Source of the DNA: CAYMLL01 sp964390645
Lineage (GTDB): Bacteria > Planctomycetota > UBA8108
Assembly: GCA_964390645.1 (NCBI GenBank)
Contig: CAYMLL010000125.1
Span: 1-20,081 of the forward strand
Direction: 5' to 3'
Length of the DNA stretch: 20,081 nt
Position 1 is the first letter of the stretch; each line of letters opens with the position of its first letter. Shown piece after piece: positions 1 to 8,287 of this stretch. The position numbers were made by a program, and so were the translations under genes. Under the pieces are notes generated by a model that was given only the letters and a program-made list of their open reading frames with translations, did no database searches and was not told the origin of the DNA.

Positions 1-2263
1 AGATGCCCATCTTGGCCATCACCTTGAGCATGCCCTTGGCGACACCCTTGCGATAACCGGCGACGAGCGCATCGTCGTCGTCGAACTTGCCCGAGAACAG
101 ATCGTCGCGCCGGCACTGCCAGAGCGCCTCGAAAGCGAGGTAGGGGTTGATCGCGTCCGCCCCGAAACCGCTCAGGAGGCAGTGGTGGTGCACCTCCCGC
201 GCCTCGCCCGTCTCGAGCACGATGCCGATCCGTGTGCGCTTGATCCGCCGGACGAGGTGATGGTGGACCGCGCCGCAGGCGAGGAGCGCGCTGACCGGCA
301 CACGATCGACAGCGACGCCGCGGTCGGAGAGGACCACAAGGCTGAAGCCGCTGTCGATCGCCTCCTCGGTCTCGTGACAGATGCGGTCCAACGCCGCGAC
401 TAGACCATCCTCGCCCTCGGAACGCGCGAAGGTGGTGTCGATCGTGTGCGTCTTCCAGCCGCGGTGGTTCATGTCCCGCAGCGCGACGAGCTCCTCGTTG
501 GTCAGGATCGGGTGAGGAATCCGCAGGCGGTGCGCATGCTTCTCGGTCGTGTCGAGCAGGTTACCCTCCGGACCGATGAAGCACTCCAGCGACATGATGA
601 TCTCCTCCCGGATCGAGTCGATCGCGGGGTTGGTCACCTGGGCGAAGAGCTGCTTGAAGTAATCGTAGATGAGCCGCGGCTGATCGGAGAGGCAAGCGAG
701 CGACGAGTCGTTGCCCATCGAACCGACCGGGTCGCGCTTCTGCTCGACGAGCGGCCGCAGCATGAACGACAGCGTTTCGGTGGTGTAGCCGAACGCCTGC
801 ATGCGCGGCAGCAGGGTGTCGGAATCGAAGCGGTGCGTGGCCTTCGCCGCCGCGTTGGTCAGGTCCTGGAGGTCGATGCGCTGGTCGCGCAGCCAGTCTC
901 CGTATGGATTGGCGGCGGCGAGACTCTCCTTGATCTCCTCGTCCGGCAAGATCCTGCCTTGCTCGAAGTCGACAAGGAACATGCGGCCGGGCTGCAAACG
1001 TCCCTTGTACTGCACGTTACCCGGATCGACCGGAACCACGCCGACCTCGCTCGCCATGATCACGCGGTCGTCGTGGGTGACGTAGTAGCGACTCGGACGC
1101 AGGCCGTTGCGATCGAGCACCGCACCGATGTACTTGCCGTCGGTGAACGCGATCGACGCCGGCCCATCCCACGGCTCCATCAGTGCGGAGTGGTACTCGT
1201 AGTACTCACGCTTCTCACTCGGCATCGACTCGTGATTCTGCCATGCCTCGGGAATCATCATCGTCACCGCGTGCGGCAGAGGGCGTCCGGACAGGAGCAG
1301 GAACTCGAGCGCGTTGTCGAAGGTGCCGGAGTCCGAACAGTCCTCCTCGCAGATCGGGAAGCACTCGCGCAGCGACTCGCCGAAGAGCTCGGTCTCGACG
1401 ACCCCCTCGCGAGCCCGCATCCAGTTCATGTTGCCGCGCAGCGTGTTGATTTCGCCATTGTGGCTCATGAAGCGGTTCGGCTGCGCGCGGTCCCACGACG
1501 GGAAGGTGTTCGTCGAGAAGCGCGAGTGCACCATCGCCAGGTGCGTGGTGTAGCCGGGGTCGGCGAGGTCGGGGTAGTACGGGACCACCTGCTCCGACAT
1601 CAGCTGTCCCTTGTAGATAATGACCTTCGTCGACAGGCTGCATATGTAGAAGATCCTCGCCTCCCGCAAGTTCGACGTACGCAGCTCGTGGCTGGCTCGC
1701 TTGCGGATCACGAAGAGCCGACGCTCGAACAGGTCACCTTCGAGCCCTTCGCCGGCGCCGACGAGGAGCTGCTCGATGACCGGCTCGCTCGCTCGCGCCG
1801 ACGGGCCGATGTCGGCCTCCTCCGGACTGGTCGGCACGCGTCGCCAGCCGAGAAGCTCCTGCCCCTGCTCGACCACCAGACGCTCGACCGTCTCCTTGCA
1901 CCGCCGACGCTCCGCCGTGTCACGCGGCAGGAAGATGTTGCCGGCTGCAAAGCGACCGGGCTCCGGCAACTCCACGCCGAGATCCGACTTCGCGACCCCG
2001 GCGAGAAACTCGTGGGGCAGCGCGGTCAGAAAGCCCGCGCCGTCACCGGTGTTCGGTTCGCAGCCGCAGGCGCCGCGGTGCGTCATGCGGTTGAGCATCT
2101 CGGCGGCGTCCAGAACGATCCCGTGGCTACGCTCGCCCTTGATATGGGCGATGAAGCCGACACCGCAGCTGTCCTTCTCGTGGCGCGGATCGTAGAGTCC
2201 CCGAGGGCCCGGCAAACCGGTTCCGGCATGCTGACCCGGCACGATGGAGGGATCGCGATTCAT
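1..2263 (-). CDS. gltB: Glutamate synthase large subunit, N-terminal half (partial at left edge)
   Basis: Read on the minus strand from ATG at 2263, this frame is open to the window edge and gives about 754 residues, half of the usual ~1500. The product makes glutamate from glutamine and 2-oxoglutarate in the cytoplasm. The N-terminal class II glutamine amidotransferase domain is clear: after a 32-residue propeptide comes DSCGVGFIAHIKG, with C33 the expected nucleophile freed by propeptide removal. Then come NRMTHRGACGCEPNTGDGAG, HSRFSTNTFPSWDRAQPNRF, SHNGEINTLRGNMNWM and RNGLRPSRYYVT, all hallmark GltB blocks. The central domain follows (GNDSSLACLSD, LFAQVTNPAIDSIREE) and the window ends in KGMLKVMAKMGI, before the FMN/3Fe-4S domain. 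An in-frame TGA 12 bases upstream limits the start. The gene is divergent from a LysR regulator. Whether the electron donor is NADPH or ferredoxin cannot be told here. Confidence 0.96.
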   Translation of the reverse strand, partial: MNRDPSIVPGQHAGTGLPGPRGLYDPRHEKDSCGVGFIAHIKGERSHGIVLDAAEMLNRMTHRGACGCEPNTGDGAGFLTALPHEFLAGVAKSDLGVELPEPGRFAAGNIFLPRDTAERRRCKETVERLVVEQGQELLGWRRVPTSPEEADIGPSARASEPVIEQLLVGAGEGLEGDLFERRLFVIRKRASHELRTSNLREARIFYICSLSTKVIIYKGQLMSEQVVPYYPDLADPGYTTHLAMVHSRFSTNTFPSWDRAQPNRFMSHNGEINTLRGNMNWMRAREGVVETELFGESLRECFPICEEDCSDSGTFDNALEFLLLSGRPLPHAVTMMIPEAWQNHESMPSEKREYYEYHSALMEPWDGPASIAFTDGKYIGAVLDRNGLRPSRYYVTHDDRVIMASEVGVVPVDPGNVQYKGRLQPGRMFLVDFEQGRILPDEEIKESLAAANPYGDWLRDQRIDLQDLTNAAAKATHRFDSDTLLPRMQAFGYTTETLSFMLRPLVEQKRDPVGSMGNDSSLACLSDQPRLIYDYFKQLFAQVTNPAIDSIREEIIMSLECFIGPEGNLLDTTEKHAHRLRIPHPILTNEELVALRDMNHRGWKTHTIDTTFARSEGEDGLVAALDRICHETEEAIDSGFSLVVLSDRGVAVDRVPVSALLACGAVHHHLVRRIKRTRIGIVLETGEAREVHHHCLLSGFGADAINPYLAFEALWQCRRDDLFSGKFDDDDALVAGYRKGVAKGMLKVMAKMGI

Positions 2264-2424
2264 GCTCTCGTCTCACCCGGTGTTCCGCATGTGCGGGACA
2301 CCTGAACATCTCCCGGACCGATTCTTCACCGGACTGGCTGGACCCGCCCCTGGCACCCGATCTGTTCGACGCGGAGCACCAGAGTCGAACGAATCAGGGG
2401 AACACAAAGCCGATCATTAGTCAA

Positions 2425-2453
2425 TTGCCCCCCTGCAAGGGATCGGGTATAAG
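2425..2453 (+). promoter_or_regulatory. Predicted sigma70-type promoter of the LysR gene
   Basis: TTGCCC at 2425-2430 (4/6 to the -35 consensus) is followed after exactly 17 bases by TATAAG at 2448-2453 (5/6 to the -10). Transcription would begin near 2460, only about 12 bases before the ATG at 2472, and no Shine-Dalgarno is visible there. The -10 overlaps the palindrome at 2449-2463, which would suit autorepression. Prediction from sequence only. Confidence 0.45.
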
Positions 2454-2463
2454 CGATGCTTAT
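2449..2463. promoter_or_regulatory. LysR-box palindrome (T-N11-A) in the gltB/LysR intergenic region
   Basis: ATAAGC-GAT-GCTTAT is a perfect 6-bp inverted repeat with a 3-bp centre and satisfies the T-N11-A rule of LysR-type operators. It lies 9 bp before the start of the LysR gene, overlaps its predicted -10, and is about 186 bp upstream of the gltB start. LysR-type regulators usually bind such a site next to their own gene, repress themselves and activate the divergent gene. The pairing with this regulator is inference. Confidence 0.55.
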
Positions 2464-2471
2464 CCTCTCCC

Positions 2472-3395
2472 ATGCCGGACCCGAAGAAGAGCCGCACACA
2501 CAACGTCAATCTCCAGGCGATGGAGGTCTTCTGCGAGGTCGTCCGTCTGCGGAGCTTCTCGCGCGGCGCGGCAGCCTTCGGGCTGACCCAGAGTGCGGCC
2601 AGCCAGATCGTGGCCCACCTCGAGGAGACGACCGGTGCCCACCTCATCGACCGCGGCCCACGTCCCCTGCAGCCAACGAACGAGGGGGAGAGCTACTACC
2701 GGGGCTGCCTGCAGCTGCTGCACGGTCATCGCAGCCTCGTCGAACGTCTGGAGCGCCAGCACGGCGGGGTCGCCGGCAGCGTGCACGTCGTCTCCGTCTA
2801 CTCGGTCGGACTCTACACCCTCAACCTCGCCGTGCAGCGGTTCATGCGGCAGAACGCGGGCGCCACGGTACGTCTGGAGTACTACCACCCTCTGAAGGTC
2901 TACGGCGCCGTGCTCGGCGAGGAGGCGGAGGTCGGCGTCGTCTCCTATCCCAGGGGGGGACGACAGCTCGAGGTCGTCCCATGGCTCGAGGAGGCGATGG
3001 CGCTCGCATGCCCGCCCGGGCACCCTCTCGCCGGGAGCACGGACATCTCCATCCGCGACCTCGACGGTCACCGTTTCGTCGCCTTCGATGCCGACCTCGA
3101 GATCCGCCGTGCGATCGACCGCCAGCTCAAGCATCACCAGGTGAACGTCGAGATCGTCAGCGAGTTCGACAACGTCGAGACCATCAAGCAGGCGCTCGCG
3201 ATCTCCCGAGCCGTCAGCGTCCTGCCGCGTCCGAGCTTCGAGCGCGAGGTCGAACGTGGCACGCTCATGGACATCGAGCTGAAGGACGTCGACCTGCGGC
3301 GTCCGGTCGGCGTCATTCACAGGAAGCGTCGGAAGCTGACGCCAACTGCCGAACAGTTCGTCGACTCGCTGCGACTCGGCCCGGAGGGGATCTGA
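2472..3395 (+). CDS. LysR-family transcriptional regulator, divergent from gltB
   Basis: 307 residues, the usual LysR length. Residues about 12-72 form the winged helix-turn-helix: NLQAMEVFCEVVRLRSFSRG, then AAAFGLTQSAASQIVAHLE, then LIDRGPRPLQPTNEG. From about residue 98 to 300 comes the type 2 periplasmic-binding-like effector domain (GSVHVVSVYSVGLYTLNLAV, RFVAFDADLEIRRAID, AISRAVSVLPRP). It is divergent from gltB across 208 bp that hold a T-N11-A palindrome, so control of gltB and of itself is likely, as with GltC of Bacillus subtilis; orthology to GltC is not shown. The ATG at 2472 is preferred because the HTH begins about 12 residues in. No Shine-Dalgarno is visible, and the predicted leader is only about 12 bases. 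The effector is unknown, with 2-oxoglutarate or glutamate possible by analogy. Confidence 0.92.
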   Translation: MPDPKKSRTHNVNLQAMEVFCEVVRLRSFSRGAAAFGLTQSAASQIVAHLEETTGAHLIDRGPRPLQPTNEGESYYRGCLQLLHGHRSLVERLERQHGGVAGSVHVVSVYSVGLYTLNLAVQRFMRQNAGATVRLEYYHPLKVYGAVLGEEAEVGVVSYPRGGRQLEVVPWLEEAMALACPPGHPLAGSTDISIRDLDGHRFVAFDADLEIRRAIDRQLKHHQVNVEIVSEFDNVETIKQALAISRAVSVLPRPSFEREVERGTLMDIELKDVDLRRPVGVIHRKRRKLTPTAEQFVDSLRLGPEGI

Positions 3396-3564
3396 GCTGA
3401 GCGAGGCGGGCGGACCCGTGCGACATCGGCGACCCGGGGCCATCCCTCTTCGTCACGCGAGGGACCGCGACTCCTCTTCCCTGTCGATCCGAGACGGTCC
3501 GAGCTCGTGAGCTTTTCTTGGCTGTGAGAACGGGACTGTTCCCCTTCGGCGGAGCCGTCTCGGC

Positions 3565-3570
3565 TATACT
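3565..3570 (+). promoter_or_regulatory. Possible -10 element upstream of the ThuA gene
   Basis: TATACT (5/6 to TATAAT) lies 52 bp before the ThuA start in an otherwise GC-rich 226-bp spacer (3396-3621). No convincing -35 is found 16-18 bp upstream, so this is weak. The rest of the spacer shows nothing else recognisable. Confidence 0.2.
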
Positions 3571-3621
3571 GTCTCCGTCAGGGTTCCGCGACGACGTACA
3601 CGAACTCGAGCGAGGATAGCC

Positions 3622-4446
3622 ATGCTCCACCGAACCGTTTCCACACTTCTTGCGCTCGTCCTCACCGGCCTGCCGTCGGCCCTGAAGGCCGAGGATCCCA
3701 AGCCGCTGCGCGCGCTGCTGATCGCCGGCGGCTGCTGCCACGACTACAAGGGCCAGAACGTGGTGCTCACGAAGGGTATTTCCGAGCGCATCCGAATCGA
3801 GTGGACCGTCGTTCTTCACGGCAAGAACCGGGCGGACAAGGTGCCGATCTACGAGAAGCCGGACTGGGCGAAGGGCTTCGACGTGGTCGTCCACAACGAG
3901 TGCTACGGCGGCGTCACCGACGTCAAGTTCGTCGAGAACATCACGAAGCCCCATCTCGGTGGAACTGCCGCCGTGACAATCCACTGCTCGACCCACAGCT
4001 ACCGCAACGCGAAGACGGACGAGTGGCGCAAGCTTCTCGGTGTCACGTCGCGAAGTCACGAACGCCATCGCCCGTTCACGGTGAAGGTGCTCGACGAGAA
4101 GCACCCTGTCATGCAGGGTTTCCACGACGGCTGGATCCCGCCGAACGGGGAGCTCTACAAGATCGAGAAGATCTGGCCACACTGCAAGCCACTCGCGAAG
4201 GCCTACGGCAAGGACACCAAGAAGGACCACGCCGTCGTCTGGACCAACACCTACGGCAAGGGACGCGTCTTCGGCACGACCATCGGCCATCACACCGAGA
4301 CGCAGAAGGAGAAGATGTTCCTCGACCTCGTCACCCGGGGGCTCCTGTGGGCGTGCGACAAGCTCGAGCCAGACGGACGTCCCGCCGACGGCTACGCCGC
4401 GGAGCGTCGCGAGGAGTCGAGCAAAGAGAGCCCCGAGAAGGAGTGA
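3622..4446 (+). CDS. Exported ThuA-domain (trehalose utilisation-like) protein
   Basis: 274 residues. A signal peptide is evident (MLHRTVSTLLALVLTGLPSA, cleavage near LKA-ED). The mature part is a full-length ThuA-like domain with a class I glutamine amidotransferase-like fold. Blocks typical of the planctomycete subgroup are ALLIAGGCCHDYKGQN near the N-terminus, KPDWAKGFDVVVHNECYGGV, AVTIHCSTHSYR, DEWRKLLGVTS, ELYKIEKIWP, VVWTNTYGKGRVFGTTIGHH and LVTRGLLWACDKLE. The last ~30 residues are a charged E/S/K-rich tail. GAGG 8 bases before the ATG at 3622 is a good Shine-Dalgarno. ThuA relatives take part in disaccharide catabolism, but the reaction of this exported subgroup is unknown. It ends 25 bp before the DUF389 remnant on the same strand, so the two may once have been cotranscribed. 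Confidence 0.9.
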   Translation: MLHRTVSTLLALVLTGLPSALKAEDPKPLRALLIAGGCCHDYKGQNVVLTKGISERIRIEWTVVLHGKNRADKVPIYEKPDWAKGFDVVVHNECYGGVTDVKFVENITKPHLGGTAAVTIHCSTHSYRNAKTDEWRKLLGVTSRSHERHRPFTVKVLDEKHPVMQGFHDGWIPPNGELYKIEKIWPHCKPLAKAYGKDTKKDHAVVWTNTYGKGRVFGTTIGHHTETQKEKMFLDLVTRGLLWACDKLEPDGRPADGYAAERREESSKESPEKE

Positions 4447-4471
4447 GTCGCTGCCGCCGCAAGCCAGGTCG

Positions 4472-5412
4472 ATGAGCCTCGTCGCGCTGATCTCGACACG
4501 TGATCACGTCGAGCCGCTGACACGGTGGGGGCGTCGCCTGGCACACGCGTCGCAAGAAGACCTCGAGATCCTCGTCTTCGACCCCGGGACCGAAGACGAA
4601 GTGCGAACCGTGCTCGCCAGCTGCTCGACCTCCCCGACGCCGGACGGGGAAGTCTCCGGTACGCACGAGCGTGAAGCGAGTCCGACGTCAACGGTCCCGG
4701 ACGCTCAGAATCCGGTCGAGAGCCGGGGTCACGAACGACCCGGCGATCGAGTCCCGTATCGTGCACGCCAGGAACGTACGCAACGTGATCGTCGCCGTGG
4801 GCCACGAGGGACACGAACTGACCCGGGTCGGCGCGTCAAACGTCGGCATGATACGACGCGCCCTCTTCGGCACGCTTCCCGACAAGATGCTCGAGGACGA
4901 GGGCACGAGCGTGGCGGTCGTCCGCGGGGCGTGGTCGCTGTCCGGCCGAGCCAGGACACGCATCGCGCGCTGGCTCGAACTCGCGATTCCTCAGCTCGAC
5001 CGCTCCGAACGAGTCGCGCTGGCCGCACGAATCGAGGACGGCTCGACGTGGAACTTCGACTTCATGCTGCTGATCTCGCTGTCCACGGCGATCGTGGCGC
5101 TGGGGCTCGTGACCGGCAGCGCGGCCGTCGTCATCGGCGCGACGCTGGTCGCTCCGTTGATGCTGCCCCTGCTCGATGAGAGCCTCGCGCTCGTCCAGAG
5201 AAACCGCCGTCTGATCCTCGACGCATCGAGTGATCCTCGACGCATCGCGAGCGATCGTTCCGGGATTCGTCATGGCACTGCTCATGGGCCTCCTGATCGG
5301 CTGGGCAGTACCGATGGACGGACTCACCGCAGAGCTGCGAGCACGTGGCGGTCCGACCCTCCTCGATCTCGCCGTCGCGTTTCTCTCGGGCGTCGCCGCG
5401 CCGGGTGCGTGA
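4472..5412 (+). pseudogene. Broken DUF389-type membrane protein gene (frameshifted and truncated)
   Basis: Family similarity runs through three frames in succession. The first piece starts at ATG 4472 (MSLVALISTRDHVEPLTRWG, stress-protein-like). The middle piece, from about 4671, contains GASNVGMIRRALFGTLPDK, AIPQLDRSERVALAARIE and the first membrane segments FDFMLLISLSTAIVALGLV and SAAVVIGATLVAPLMLPLL, which mark DUF389. The third piece, from 5230, has FVMALLMGLLIGWAVPMDGL and ARGGPTLLDLAVAFLSGVAA, then stops at 5412, where relatives continue with several more membrane helices. The first shift lies around 4612-4671, where another frame gives ARQLLDLPDAGRGSLRYARA, so more than one indel may be present. 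The second comes from a 19-bp duplication at 5212-5247. Intact relatives are thought to be membrane transporters or channels of unknown substrate. Sequencing error could explain single-base shifts but not the missing C-terminal half. Confidence 0.8.
5212..5247 (+). repeat. 19-bp tandem duplication that shifts the DUF389 frame
   Basis: tgatcctcgacgcatcg occurs at 5212-5228 and again at 5231-5247, a 19-bp period. Both copies encode LILDAS/ILDAS, but in different frames, and the reading of the membrane protein resumes only after the second copy. Removing 19 bases joins LILDAS directly to RAIVPGFVMALL in one frame, so the duplication is the cause of the frameshift. Confidence 0.85.
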
Positions 5413-5737
5413 CGATGCCGGGTGCGCTCCTGCTCTGGCACGCGTCGGATTGTTCCACAGACGCGACCTCGACCGATGGAAGCCCCGGGTCATCGACACC
5501 CGACGGCAAGGTCTGCGCCGCCTGTTCGCATCGTTGTCGATCGCGAGTTCCGCATCTCCGACCGCCGCCGCTCCCCGATTCGCGGTCCGCGACCAACGAG
5601 TGTTGAAGCGGTGCCCTGAAGCCTTCGGGGTGGCAGTTTCGCTGCCGCCGGGAAACGTCGTTCGCCTTTCGGAAGGGTGTTTCGCGGTAGCGTCGCGGTT
5701 GCCGAGGCTCTACGATCGGCCGTGGAGGACTTGTCGC
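5413..5737 (+). other. Gene-free stretch with local hairpins between the DUF389 remnant and the FG-GAP gene
   Basis: Frames remain open across this 325-bp stretch but none gives a recognisable product, and the missing DUF389 C-terminus is not found in any frame. CCCTGAA-GCC-TTCGGGG at 5614-5630 is a 7-bp hairpin (one G-T pair), and GGCAG-TTTCG-CTGCC follows at 5632-5646. They could terminate upstream transcription or structure the leader of the next gene. GGAGG 9 bases before the ATG at 5738 serves as ribosome binding site. No clear promoter is seen. Confidence 0.5.
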
Positions 5738-8212
5738 ATGCCGCGCCGTCGAAGCGCCCTGGCTTTCGCCATTCTCAATATTCTCGGTGCTCTCGGAGGA
5801 GTCGCCGTGCCGGCTCGCGAGACGATATTCGAAGGGCCCGACTCCTTCCCTGTCAGCTCGCCATCGAGCTCGACCGCCGTCGCGGACTTCGACGGCGACG
5901 GTCACATCGACGTCGCGGGCACGCAGGAGGAGTCCGGCCAGGTCGTGGTCCTCTATCGCGGAGTCGACGGCGACAACGACGTGGGTTTCGAAGAGTCACG
6001 CTCGTTCGCGGTCGGGCTCGGTCCGGTCTTCGTGCTCGCGGCCGAACTCAACGGCGACGGGCACCCCGACCTGATCTCCGTGAACAGCGGCACGGACAAC
6101 GTGACGGTGCTGCTCAACAACGGCGACCGGAACTTCGTCGAAGCGGGATCGTTCCCGGTCGGTGTCAATCCACGCATCTCGGGTGCTGGGGACTTCGACC
6201 TCGACGGTACGCCTGACATCGCTACGAGCAACCTGCTCTCATCGGACATCCACGTGGCACTCAGCGACGGTCAGGGCGGCGTGCGCAGCGTCGACCGGCT
6301 GCAGGTCGGCGACAACCCGCACTCGCTCGTTGTCGATGACTTCGATGGTGACCGGCGCGACGACATCGTCGTCGTCAACTCGCTGTCACGTCGTCAGGGG
6401 ATGCTCAGCTTCTTCCGGTCACGTGGCGACGGGAGCTTCGACGACGCGACGACCACGGACCTCGGACTGCAAGGCGACACGATCCCGCGCTTCCTCGCCA
6501 AGGGTCACTTCGACGGCGACGATCTTCTCGATGCTGCCGTGCTCACCGACGAGCTCGAGGTACACGTCTTCATCAACCGAGGCGAGGGGTCGTTCGAGGT
6601 CTCGCTGGTGAACGAACCGACCGAGCTGCGTTTCACTCCGTCGTTCCTGATCGCCGGCGACTACACCGGCGATGGCATCGACGACCTGATCACGCCGGTC
6701 GAGAGTCGGCGCGATGCCGGGCTGCGAGTATTCGCCGGACGGGACGATGGCAGCTTCCGAGACTCCTTTGACGTCTTTCTCGGTGAGGCCGTCTCGGCAG
6801 CACAGATCGTCGACTTCGATGGAGATGGCATTGACGACGTGCTCGCCGCGTGGTCCGGAACACCCGAGATATCCGTTTACTTCGCACGCCGGCCCGCCAG
6901 CCTCATCGGCCGTGTGCGTATCTCCTTTCCGACGGCGCCTCTCGATGTCTCCGTCCTCGATCCACAACGCGACGGCCTGTCGGGGCTCCTCGGAATGACC
7001 GGTGAAGGGTTCTACCACGTTGCGCGCGCAACCCGTGAAGGAGGCTCCGAACCCGAGCGCCTCGATCTACCGGAGGGAGGGTTCAAGCACTTCGCTCTCG
7101 CGGACCTCGACGGCGACGAAGACCGGGACCTCGCCGTCCTCGACCTGCTCTCGTCGTCCCTCGTCATCCACCTGGATTTTCTCGACGCGAAGTCCCGTCG
7201 CACCTTCGTGTACCCGGTTCAACGTGTCCCCCTCGACATGACGCTCGACGACTTCGATGGCGACGGCCTTCCGGACGTCGTGGTCGCGGATCGTGCCGGG
7301 TCACTGCTGTACTTCGTACGCAGCCCGGGACGACCGGAACTGGCCGACGAGACCCGACGTTCGAGCGTCTCCGATACGGCGACTCGGCATTCGTCGCTGA
7401 CCTCGGGCGACGTCAACGGCGACGGCCGCGCAGACGTCGTGCTGGGCTCACGCGACGGCGTGCAAATCCTCTTCGGAGACGGCAACGGCGGCTTCGAAGA
7501 AGGACCACGCTTCGAATCCCTGACGCGATCACCGGGACTGGCGGTCGCCGACTTCGACGACGACGGCAACGCGGACCTCGCGGTATCATTCGAGACCAAC
7601 GTGGTGGTCCTTCCGAACGCGTCGCTCGCCGCAAGGGACGGGATCGATCCGCTGACGATCGACCTCGGTGAGCCGGCGCGAACTCTGACCGTCGCCGATG
7701 TCAACGCAGACGACCGGCTCGACATTCTCGTCGCCAGCCAGACTGCGTTCCGGGTCGCGGCGCAGCAGGAAGACGGCGGATTCCAACGGACGGAACGCTA
7801 CCGTCTCGGCTACCTGCCTGCGCGCGTCGAGATCGCTGACATCGATGGTGACGGCGCGCTCGACGTCTTCAGCGCTGATCTCAGCTCGCAGGGCGTCTCG
7901 CTCGTCTTCGGTCGGGGCGACCCGCCGGACGGGCGTTTCCGACGCGGCGATACGGACGCCAACAGGAGCGTCAACGTCACCGACGCAGTCATCATCCTCG
8001 GCCAGCTCTTCCAGGGCCTGACGGCGACACGCTGTGCCGACGCGACCGACACCGACGACGACGGGGAGGTGACCCTGACCGACGCTGTGCTCCTCCTCAA
8101 CCACCTCTTTCAGGGAGGCCCGGCGCCGCAGTCGCCCGGGCCCGTCGAGTGCGGAATCGACCCGACCGCGGACTCCCTGCCGACGTGCCAGCTGCGCTGC
8201 ATCGACGCCTGA
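5738..8212 (+). CDS. Exported FG-GAP/VCBS beta-propeller protein with dockerin-like EF-hand tail
   Basis: 824 residues from ATG 5738. The frame is open further upstream to 5345, but 5738 begins a signal peptide (MPRRRSALAFAILNILGALG, cleavage near VPA-RE) and has GGAGG 9 bases before it. From about residue 46 to 725 there are 13 calcium-loop motifs of FG-GAP/VCBS type about every 50 residues: DFDGDGHID, ELNGDGHPD, DFDLDGTPD, DFDGDRRDD, HFDGDDLLD, DYTGDGIDD, DFDGDGIDD, DLDGDEDRD, DFDGDGLPD, DVNGDGRAD, DFDDDGNAD, DVNADDRLD, DIDGDGALD. A degenerate unit (VLDPQRDGLSG) sits between the seventh and eighth. The C-terminus has two EF-hand loops of dockerin type (GDTDANRSVNVTDAVIILGQ and DTDDDGEVTLTDAVLLLNH) and ends with a Cys-containing ECGIDPT tail, a common planctomycete ending. 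The protein is probably secreted or surface-attached; its ligand is unknown. Confidence 0.9.
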   Translation: MPRRRSALAFAILNILGALGGVAVPARETIFEGPDSFPVSSPSSSTAVADFDGDGHIDVAGTQEESGQVVVLYRGVDGDNDVGFEESRSFAVGLGPVFVLAAELNGDGHPDLISVNSGTDNVTVLLNNGDRNFVEAGSFPVGVNPRISGAGDFDLDGTPDIATSNLLSSDIHVALSDGQGGVRSVDRLQVGDNPHSLVVDDFDGDRRDDIVVVNSLSRRQGMLSFFRSRGDGSFDDATTTDLGLQGDTIPRFLAKGHFDGDDLLDAAVLTDELEVHVFINRGEGSFEVSLVNEPTELRFTPSFLIAGDYTGDGIDDLITPVESRRDAGLRVFAGRDDGSFRDSFDVFLGEAVSAAQIVDFDGDGIDDVLAAWSGTPEISVYFARRPASLIGRVRISFPTAPLDVSVLDPQRDGLSGLLGMTGEGFYHVARATREGGSEPERLDLPEGGFKHFALADLDGDEDRDLAVLDLLSSSLVIHLDFLDAKSRRTFVYPVQRVPLDMTLDDFDGDGLPDVVVADRAGSLLYFVRSPGRPELADETRRSSVSDTATRHSSLTSGDVNGDGRADVVLGSRDGVQILFGDGNGGFEEGPRFESLTRSPGLAVADFDDDGNADLAVSFETNVVVLPNASLAARDGIDPLTIDLGEPARTLTVADVNADDRLDILVASQTAFRVAAQQEDGGFQRTERYRLGYLPARVEIADIDGDGALDVFSADLSSQGVSLVFGRGDPPDGRFRRGDTDANRSVNVTDAVIILGQLFQGLTATRCADATDTDDDGEVTLTDAVLLLNHLFQGGPAPQSPGPVECGIDPTADSLPTCQLRCIDA

Positions 8213-8243
8213 TCAAGCTGCTCCCCCGCGAGAGGGCGAGCCC

Positions 8244-8272
8244 CTGTCGCGAAACACCGCTCGCAGCGACAG
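8244..8272. terminator. Possible terminator hairpin between convergent genes
   Basis: CTGTCGC (8244-8250) and GCGACAG (8266-8272) form a 7-bp stem with a 15-base loop. It lies in the 75-bp space between the convergent ends of the FG-GAP gene and the HtrA-like gene. There is no T-run on either side, so factor-independent termination is not well supported. Confidence 0.2.
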
Positions 8273-8287
8273 CCCGCTGATCGACGT

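Noticed and set aside
446..2305. Long plus-strand open frame (619 codons)
   Set aside because: It lies opposite gltB, whose minus-strand translation is unmistakable. The plus-strand product is rich in R/H/V/D with no domain, a typical shadow of high-GC coding DNA.
5345..5737. N-terminal extension of the FG-GAP protein (131 extra codons)
   Set aside because: The frame is open by chance and overlaps the DUF389 remnant. A clear signal peptide and Shine-Dalgarno mark the start at 5738.
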